10,997 bases of DNA, from NCBI GenBank assembly GCA_964393465.1, contig CAYMTT010000021.1, positions 1-10,997 on the forward strand. The letters are read 5' to 3'. Of the stretch, positions 5,900-10,997 are shown piece by piece. How positions within the stretch are numbered: the stretch's first letter is position 1; the number at the start of each line of letters is the position of its first letter. Below the pieces are notes generated by a model. It saw only the letters and a program-made list of their open reading frames with translations, did not search any database and had not been told where the DNA came from. Source of the DNA: CAYMTT01 sp964393465. GTDB lineage: Bacteria > Patescibacteriota > Minisyncoccia > Minisyncoccales > MHMH01. The translations under genes and the position numbers were made by a program.

Positions 5900-6211
5900 T
5901 CAGTCTTCTATTTTCCCTATTTCCACCTCGGTGTAGCGCTGCCGGTGGCCCTTTTTGGTCTTTTCTCTTTTTTTGGACTTGTACTTGTAAACGACGATCT
6001 TCTTGCCCTTTCCGTGTTTTATAACCTTGCCTTTGACCTTGACCCCTTTAAGGAACGGGGTTCCCAGTTCGGCTTTCTTGCCCTTTTCCACCAGCAAAAC
6101 CTTGTCAAAGACGATCTCTGACCCTTCTTTTTTATCCACTTTCTCTATTTTTATTTTTTGGCCCGGAGAAACCAGATATTGTTTCCCTCCGGACATTATT
6201 GCGGCTATCAT
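5900..6211 (-). CDS. rplU: 50S ribosomal protein L21
   Basis: L21 binds 23S rRNA in the large ribosomal subunit. The 103-residue length is normal, and the sequence has the family marks: SGGKQYLVSPGQKIKIEKV at the N-terminus, FDKVLLVEKG, then the basic YKYKSKKREKTKKGHRQRYTEVEIGKI end (GHRQ-YTEV block). The ATG overlaps the rmuC stop by 4 nt (ATGA), so translation is probably coupled to rmuC. The common partner rpmA (L27) is not next to it; instead a terminator and the convergent recR follow. It is the last gene of the four-gene unit, and no separate promoter of its own is obvious. Confidence 0.95.
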   Translation of the reverse strand: MIAAIMSGGKQYLVSPGQKIKIEKVDKKEGSEIVFDKVLLVEKGKKAELGTPFLKGVKVKGKVIKHGKGKKIVVYKYKSKKREKTKKGHRQRYTEVEIGKIED

Positions 6212-7194
6212 TTTAATTTTTTATTCTCTTTTTGTTCTAATAATTTTTCGACCCTTTCAGAAAACAAATTGAGCCTTTTTTCGGAATTGTCGTAAGCCGA
6301 CACCGCATTCCTCAGGTGATTGCCCAGCTTTCTGAATTCGTTGGAAAGCTTGGAAGCGTCCTGGTTGACCTTGCCCAACCTTTTCAATATCTCCTGGGTC
6401 TGGCGGGATATCTGGGTGTCTCTGAACCAATGATCTATTGTCCTCAAAGTCAGATAAATGGTGTTGGGAGAAGTCAATATCACCTTCCTGGACCAAGCGT
6501 AGGAGGCCAAATCCACCTCTTTGCCGATATTGTTGACTATCTCGTAATAAATGGCTTCGGCCGGTATGTACATTAAGGCAAACTCCGTGGTGCCTTCCGA
6601 AGGCAAAAGATAGCGGGTGGCTATCTCTTCTATTTTTGATTTGACGTCCTCGACGAACCTCTTGCGGAAAGCGTCTTTTTCGGAATCGGGAGCTTCCGCC
6701 ATCTTTGCGAAATTCTCCGAAGGGAACTTGGCATCTATGGGCAGAATTTTCCCGTTGGGAAGCTTCAGCACGGCGTCCACCTGCTCCCCCGAAGAAAACA
6801 GATACTGCCTTTTGTAAAGTTCCTGGGGAAAATGCTGCGACAGTATGTGCTCCAAGGAAGCTTCTCCCCACTGGCCCCTGAGTTTGGGCGACTTGAAAAT
6901 GTCCTGGAAGGAAGAAACGTCTTTCACCTTTTCCTGAACCTGCTTTAAATCCTCCCTTATCTGAGTGGCTTCCTTGGTAAAGGCGGAAATCTGCCTGTTC
7001 ATTTCCCGGGAATCCCCCAGCTGGCCGTCTTTTATCTCTTTCATCTGAACGGCAAGCAGATCGGTAATCCTTCTTTCCAAATCCTTGAAGGAATCCGGCC
7101 GGGAGTTCTTTTCCCTTCTGACGTAAAAAAACAAAGCCACTACGGCAAAAAGAACCACTCCGGACGATATTAAAAAGAAAAGGTAGCCCTCCAT
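6208..7194 (-). CDS. rmuC: RmuC-family DNA recombination protein (putative nuclease)
   Basis: RmuC proteins are predicted PD-(D/E)xK nucleases that limit inversions and other rearrangements; the biochemical role is poorly known. The 328 residues have the family plan: an N-terminal membrane helix (about 4-25, followed by RREK), a coiled-coil region (about 36-95), then the conserved core with GQWGEASLEHIL (107-118). The likely catalytic residues Asp140 (EQVDAVLKLP) and Asp154-Ala-Lys156 (PIDAKFP) follow, and a second coiled coil closes the protein. It is shorter than E. coli RmuC (475), mostly in the N-terminal coiled coil. The ATG lies 15 bp after the antiporter stop, with no good Shine-Dalgarno. 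A GATAAT 8 nt before the ATG could be an extra internal start, but it has no good -35. Confidence 0.92.
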   Translation of the reverse strand: MEGYLFFLISSGVVLFAVVALFFYVRREKNSRPDSFKDLERRITDLLAVQMKEIKDGQLGDSREMNRQISAFTKEATQIREDLKQVQEKVKDVSSFQDIFKSPKLRGQWGEASLEHILSQHFPQELYKRQYLFSSGEQVDAVLKLPNGKILPIDAKFPSENFAKMAEAPDSEKDAFRKRFVEDVKSKIEEIATRYLLPSEGTTEFALMYIPAEAIYYEIVNNIGKEVDLASYAWSRKVILTSPNTIYLTLRTIDHWFRDTQISRQTQEILKRLGKVNQDASKLSNEFRKLGNHLRNAVSAYDNSEKRLNLFSERVEKLLEQKENKKLK

Positions 7195-7209
7195 TTAGGA
7201 AGATTATCA

Positions 7210-8175
7210 TTATCTGAGAAATATTTCAAGGGAGACGAAAGCAATGTATATGAGAATCAGGAAAAGGCCTTCTTTCCTGCTTATCCGCTGACCGGTTCTG
7301 GAAAACAGGGCAAAGAAAAACAGGACTATAGTTACGAATATGCAGCTCACCAAGTAAGGGGAAAAGTCTACTATCTCAAGGGGGTGGATGATCACGGTAA
7401 TCCCCAAAACCATAGTGGAGTTTGCAATTACGGCTCCCATAAGATTGCCCAATACCATGTCTTTGTGGCCCATTGCAATGGCCTTGATCCCGAAGGTGAT
7501 TTCCGGAAGATTTGTTCCCAGGGCTACCAAAAGAAGACCGATGATTACCAAAGGCAGATTCATGGCTTGGGCGATATAAGAGGCGGAGCGCACTATGCCT
7601 TCTGCGGACAAAAGCAAAAAGGCCAAGCCCAAAAAGAACAAAAGAAGATCTTTCAAGAAAAGCCTGTATTTCTGCCAGTCTTTCTGCTTTCCGTTGAGGA
7701 CGCTGGCGAAAATCTTGGTGAAGCGCTCTTTGTGGTAAAAAACCCTCTGGATATACAGAACAAGCCCCAAAATAAGGATTACCCCGTCCACCCGGGAAAT
7801 GCTGCCGTCGAGCATCAAAAGCAAGGGCAAAAGAACTATTACCAAAGTGTATGTGGCTCTTCTTTGGATGATGGCCCCTTCGCAGCTTATTCCCTTGCCT
7901 ACCAGAGCGGCTATGCCCAAGGCCAGGGTTAAATTGATAATATTGGAGCCTATGACGTTTCCAAAGGACAAATGAGGGTTTCCGTGCAGGGCCGAGCTCA
8001 CTCCGACGAACAACTCGGGTATTGTGGTGGCAAAAGCCATCAAGACGAAAGAAACGACGAATTCGGTCATATGCAGGTATTTGGCGATCCTGATAAGAGA
8101 TTTTACCACCAAAGACCCGGCCTTCACCAAAACTATGCAGGATACGACAAAAATGAGAACGTAAATCCAGTTCAT
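7210..8175 (-). CDS. Na+/Ca2+ antiporter-like membrane carrier (CaCA superfamily)
   Basis: CaCA carriers exchange Ca2+ for Na+ (or H+/K+) across the membrane. The 321-residue protein is mostly hydrophobic with about ten membrane helices and two inverted alpha repeats. Alpha-1 has ATTIPEL with Glu54, then GNVIGSNIIN with Ser77 and Asn81, the same positions as the ion ligands of the archaeal NCX_Mj structure. Alpha-2 has GTNLPE with Glu225, then GNLMGAVIANS, where the expected Ser and the acidic ligand (NCX_Mj Ser236 and Asp240) are Ala248 and Asn252. The ion and coupling are therefore not certain. YrbG of E. coli is the closest type I can name. The ATG overlaps the pump stop by 4 nt, so the two transporters are translationally coupled. 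Confidence 0.88.
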   Translation of the reverse strand: MNWIYVLIFVVSCIVLVKAGSLVVKSLIRIAKYLHMTEFVVSFVLMAFATTIPELFVGVSSALHGNPHLSFGNVIGSNIINLTLALGIAALVGKGISCEGAIIQRRATYTLVIVLLPLLLMLDGSISRVDGVILILGLVLYIQRVFYHKERFTKIFASVLNGKQKDWQKYRLFLKDLLLFFLGLAFLLLSAEGIVRSASYIAQAMNLPLVIIGLLLVALGTNLPEITFGIKAIAMGHKDMVLGNLMGAVIANSTMVLGITVIIHPLEIVDFSPYLVSCIFVTIVLFFFALFSRTGQRISRKEGLFLILIYIAFVSLEIFLR

Positions 8176-10931
8176 AAGTCTGTTCTGTGGCGAACTATAA
8201 AGTAATACTTGGCAGCTTCAATCAAAACTATGTTTACAAAGGCAAAGCCGATCACAATCATCCAATCCCATAAGGAAAGGAAAACCGTTCTCAGAAGAAT
8301 CTGGAAGGGGCCGAAATAAACTCCAAGCAGAAGCATTGAAAAGCCGAAGGCGATTCCCGCCAAAAGCAGCTTATTCGAAAAAGGATCAATGTGCCAAATG
8401 TTTTTTCTCAAGCTTTTACAGGAAAAAATGTAAAAAAGAGAACTCAAGGTTAAAGCGGCAAAAATCATCGTTCTAATGTAGGGAATGCTTTCTGGCCCCA
8501 AGGTCTTTAAAAACCACAAGAATATGGCCATAAGAAGGAAATCGGTAGCTATCCCTATTATGAATATTATTATCTTCATCTCCTTGGTGAGCAGAGGTAT
8601 TTCCCGGCTTTGGGGCTTTTTTTCCATCAAATCGTCTTCTTTTTTCTCGAAAGCCAAAAAAACGGCCGGGATTCCGTCGACAATCAAATTTATCCAGAGT
8701 ATCTGGACGGCGATTATGGGGAGAGGCAGGCCCAAAATAAGGCTCAGGCCGATCAAAATGGTTTCAGTGAAGCTGCCCGTCAAAAGAAAAGTTATCACCT
8801 TCCTTATATTGTCTATTATGGCCCTGCCCTCTTCCACCGCGGCGGGTATTATGCTGAAGTTGTCGCTGAGCAAAACCAAATCGGAAACTTCTTTGGCAAC
8901 ATCGGTTCCGGAACCCAGGGCCACTCCGATATCCGCTTTCTTCAAAGCCGGAGCGTCGTTTATCCCGTCCCCGGTCATTGCCACCACCTCCCCCTTTTTC
9001 TGCCAAGCTTCGATTATTCTCAGCTTGTGCCGAGGCTCCACTCTGGCGTAAATATCAATATCTTTGACTCTTTCTGAAAAATATTCGTCTGACATTTCTT
9101 CCAATTCCCTTCCCTCGATGATGTTTTTCCTTTCCGTTTTCAAACCCAGCTCTTTTCCGATGGCTCGAGCGGTAAGCAAATGGTCTCCGGTTGCCATTAT
9201 CGGCCTCATTCCGGCTTTTTTGCAGATTTCTATGGCTTCTTTGGCTTCAGGGCGCAAAGGATCCATCAACCCTATAAATCCCACAAACACCAAATCCTTA
9301 ACCTGAGATTCAAGATTCGAATGGTCCTCTGCATCTACTTTCTTGTAGGCGGCAGCCACCACTCTCAAGCCTTGGCTGGTCAATGATTCCAGTTTTTCGT
9401 TCAGCTCTTTGAATATGTTTTGGTCCATTCTAACGGTTTGGCCGTCTTTTTGGACCATGGCCGAAAGCGCCATAATCCTTTCGGGGGCTCCCGAAACAAA
9501 CAAAGCCCTTTCTGACTCGTCCAGAAGCGGATCTTTTATTAAAGAGGCTTTCAGCTTTTTCTTGAAAGCCAAATCTTTTTCTTCAAACTGCGGCTTTGTT
9601 CCCATTAGTACAGCGATATATTTTTTTTCCGAATTGAAGGGAATCTCGTCAATTTTGGAAAAAATTTCCTCCAACTCGTGCTTTCTTATCCCCACCTTGG
9701 CGGAAGCTTTCAATAAAGCTTTATCGGTGGGTCGGCCGTTTATTTTCCAAATGGGATACTGATCCTTTGGATTTTCAACAAAGGCTTCGTTGCAAAAAGC
9801 CAGTATTTTCATCAGAAGCACCTGATTCCTGCTGAAACTTTTCATGAAAGACTGGCTCCAATTGTTTTCTTCCGAGGAAGGAACTTCTTGTGAAAAAGTG
9901 ATTGTCTTTGATACTTCCATTTTCCCTTTGGTAAGGGTAAGGGTTTTGTCGGTTGCGGCAATGGAGGTGCTGCCCAAAATTTCCACTGCCACCAGTTTGC
10001 GCACCAATCCTTTTCTCTTTAAAATCCTTTGCATACCCAGAGCCAGAATAACTGTCATTGCCACCGGTATGCCTTCCGGCACGGCTGCCACAGCTACTGC
10101 CACTGCAGTCTCGAACATTAACAAAACATCCTGGCCCTTGGCCACTCCTCCGGCGAAAATAAAAAAAGCGACAAAAGCTACCGCTATTCCTATGATTTTG
10201 CTGAAATGGGCCAGTTTTTTCTGCAAAGGGGTTTTTTCCTCTTCGGTTTCTCTCACCATGGAAGCCACCTTTCCCATTTCGGTATCCAGCCCGGTAGCCG
10301 TCACCACCGCTTTTCCCTTTCCGTCTTCCACCGTGCAGCCCGTATAGGCCATGTTGTCTTTATCGGCCAAGGGAATGTCTTTTTTCAGAGTCTCGGTAGC
10401 TTTCAAAGAAGCCAGCCATTCTCCGGTCAGGGCAGCCTCTCTTATTTTCAAATTGTGCGATTCTATTATCCTGGCGTCGGCGGGAACCTTGTTTCCGGCG
10501 GTCAAAAAGATAGTATCTCCGGGGACAAGCTCGGAAGCGTCCAACCTTCTTTCCGCCCCTTCTCTCAAGACTTCGGCTTCCATTTTGACCACTTTTTTCA
10601 AAGCGGCCAAAGCCTGGCTGGCCTTTTTTTCCTGGAAAAATCCGACACTGGCATTCAAAAAAACGGCGCTGAAAATGACAATGGCGTCGGCCCATTCTTT
10701 GAAAAACAAAATGACTCCTCCGGCGATTATAAGTATATAAATGAGAGGGCTTTTTATCTGGTTGAAAAGGATTTTCAAGCTGGAAAGGGGCTTTTCTCTC
10801 GGCAAAAGGTTTTTTCCAAACTTTTCCTGTCTCAAAGAAGCCTCCTCGTGAGAAAGGCCTTTTTCGGGATCGGCTTTGAGAAAATCAACGACTTCCTCCC
10901 AAGAAAGATGATGCCAGTTTTTCTGCTCCAT
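8172..10931 (-). CDS. P-type cation ATPase, Ca2+-ATPase-like (P2), with altered signature motifs
   Basis: A membrane pump of the P2 (SERCA/PMCA-like) type, most likely exporting Ca2+. The 919 residues cover the whole family length: N-terminal segment (WHHLSWEEVVDFLKAD), membrane helices, actuator domain, helix M4 with VPEGIP (Glu286), the phosphorylation site Asp328, the nucleotide domain, the P domain (TGD; TGDGINDAP at 653-661), and M5-M10 with NLIVDGIP in M6. PEGIP in M4, the Glu of SFTE in M5 and Asn/Asp of NLIVD match Ca2+ site residues, although the M5 Asn is Ser. Three normally conserved motifs differ: TGEW (169-172) for TGES, DKTLTLT (328-334) for DKTGTLT, and SGAPE (Ser480) for KGAPE. 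The catalytic Asp and the TGE glutamate remain. It is the first gene of a coupled unit, and its ATG lies 6 nt after a likely -10 box. Confidence 0.93.
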   Translation of the reverse strand: MEQKNWHHLSWEEVVDFLKADPEKGLSHEEASLRQEKFGKNLLPREKPLSSLKILFNQIKSPLIYILIIAGGVILFFKEWADAIVIFSAVFLNASVGFFQEKKASQALAALKKVVKMEAEVLREGAERRLDASELVPGDTIFLTAGNKVPADARIIESHNLKIREAALTGEWLASLKATETLKKDIPLADKDNMAYTGCTVEDGKGKAVVTATGLDTEMGKVASMVRETEEEKTPLQKKLAHFSKIIGIAVAFVAFFIFAGGVAKGQDVLLMFETAVAVAVAAVPEGIPVAMTVILALGMQRILKRKGLVRKLVAVEILGSTSIAATDKTLTLTKGKMEVSKTITFSQEVPSSEENNWSQSFMKSFSRNQVLLMKILAFCNEAFVENPKDQYPIWKINGRPTDKALLKASAKVGIRKHELEEIFSKIDEIPFNSEKKYIAVLMGTKPQFEEKDLAFKKKLKASLIKDPLLDESERALFVSGAPERIMALSAMVQKDGQTVRMDQNIFKELNEKLESLTSQGLRVVAAAYKKVDAEDHSNLESQVKDLVFVGFIGLMDPLRPEAKEAIEICKKAGMRPIMATGDHLLTARAIGKELGLKTERKNIIEGRELEEMSDEYFSERVKDIDIYARVEPRHKLRIIEAWQKKGEVVAMTGDGINDAPALKKADIGVALGSGTDVAKEVSDLVLLSDNFSIIPAAVEEGRAIIDNIRKVITFLLTGSFTETILIGLSLILGLPLPIIAVQILWINLIVDGIPAVFLAFEKKEDDLMEKKPQSREIPLLTKEMKIIIFIIGIATDFLLMAIFLWFLKTLGPESIPYIRTMIFAALTLSSLFYIFSCKSLRKNIWHIDPFSNKLLLAGIAFGFSMLLLGVYFGPFQILLRTVFLSLWDWMIVIGFAFVNIVLIEAAKYYFIVRHRTDL

Positions 10932-10937
10932 TATTTT

Positions 10938-10966
10938 ATTTTAACCTCAGGAAGAAATAATAACAA
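10938..10966 (-). promoter_or_regulatory. Probable promoter of the transporter-rmuC-rplU unit, leaderless layout
   Basis: On the minus strand TTGTTA (10966-10961), a 17-nt spacer and TAAAAT (10943-10938), then 6 nt to the ATG at 10931. The -35 matches 4 of 6 bases and the -10 5 of 6. Spacing to the ATG equals that of cysS. A GAGG lies 13 nt before the ATG, too far for a good ribosome site. Bases 10967-10997 hold only AT-rich sequence with a short C/T run; I see no gene there. Confidence 0.55.
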
Positions 10967-10997
10967 GAAGAGTTTTAACAAAAGAAAAAAGGGGTTT

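Noticed and set aside
6257..7210. A 317-residue open frame overlapping rmuC on the same strand
   Set aside because: Low-complexity Arg/Gly-rich out-of-frame translation; the rmuC frame has clear RmuC motifs.
7384..7932. Open frame opposite the antiporter
   Set aside because: Gln/Lys-rich antisense translation of a hydrophobic membrane protein gene, with no start signals.
9930..9944. ACCCTT repeat as a telomere-like or tandem repeat element
   Set aside because: Only two and a half units and fully in frame; better explained as codons of the DKTLTLT motif.
1..10997. TGA recoded as glycine, as in some CPR groups
   Set aside because: dnaX, rmuC and the ATPase end cleanly at TGA at sensible lengths, and no gene needs TGA read-through.
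1..10997. CRISPR array, insertion sequence ends, riboswitch or rRNA
   Set aside because: No regularly spaced repeats, transposase, long leader or rRNA-like sequence was seen.

Overview
The window looks like chromosomal DNA from a small-genome bacterium. My best guess is the Candidate Phyla Radiation (Patescibacteria, Parcubacteria-like). The reasons are compact AT-leaning genes with many overlaps, strong use of AGA/AGG for arginine, a short DnaX without tau domains, divergent but recognisable housekeeping proteins, and a serine recombinase sitting on a tRNA gene. TGA is used as a normal stop (dnaX, rmuC, the P-type ATPase), so this is not a TGA=Gly lineage. The assignment is by impression from protein sequence; no search was run.

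Layout. (1) 1-827: the 3' part of a large serine recombinase, probably the right end of an integrated element. Its last codons and stop lie inside the 3' end of a tRNA-Gln gene on the opposite strand (813-886). (2) 890-1993, minus: dnaX, which ends 3 bp before the tRNA. (3) 1994-2074: an 81-bp divergent promoter region; cysS (2075-3448) runs to the right. (4) 3452-3485: a terminator shared with the convergent gene 3491-3793, an unrecognised 100-residue protein with the best promoter and ribosome binding site in the window. (5) 3890-5851: dnaB and recR, abutting, ended by a terminator shared with the next convergent operon. (6) 5900-10931, minus: a four-gene unit read as P-type Ca2+-ATPase-like pump, Na+/Ca2+ antiporter-like carrier, rmuC, rplU. 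Two of its three junctions are 4-nt ATGA overlaps and the third is a 15-bp gap.

How the genes work together. dnaX, dnaB, recR and rmuC serve replication and recombinational repair; cysS, tRNA-Gln and rplU serve translation; the pump and antiporter form a probable calcium or other cation export pair. Nothing in the chromosomal part is a defence or secondary-metabolism cluster.

Most unusual points: the recombinase/tRNA overlap; a P-type ATPase with altered signature motifs (DKTLT for DKTGT, TGEW for TGES, SGAPE for KGAPE); a cysteinyl-tRNA synthetase with Asp at one zinc-ligand position (residue 209); a repeated promoter layout in which the -10 box lies about 6 nt before the ATG (leaderless mRNAs) on cysS and the ATPase and roughly on dnaB and dnaX, against a classical Shine-Dalgarno on the small orphan gene. 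I did not find a convincing, previously undescribed multi-gene system.
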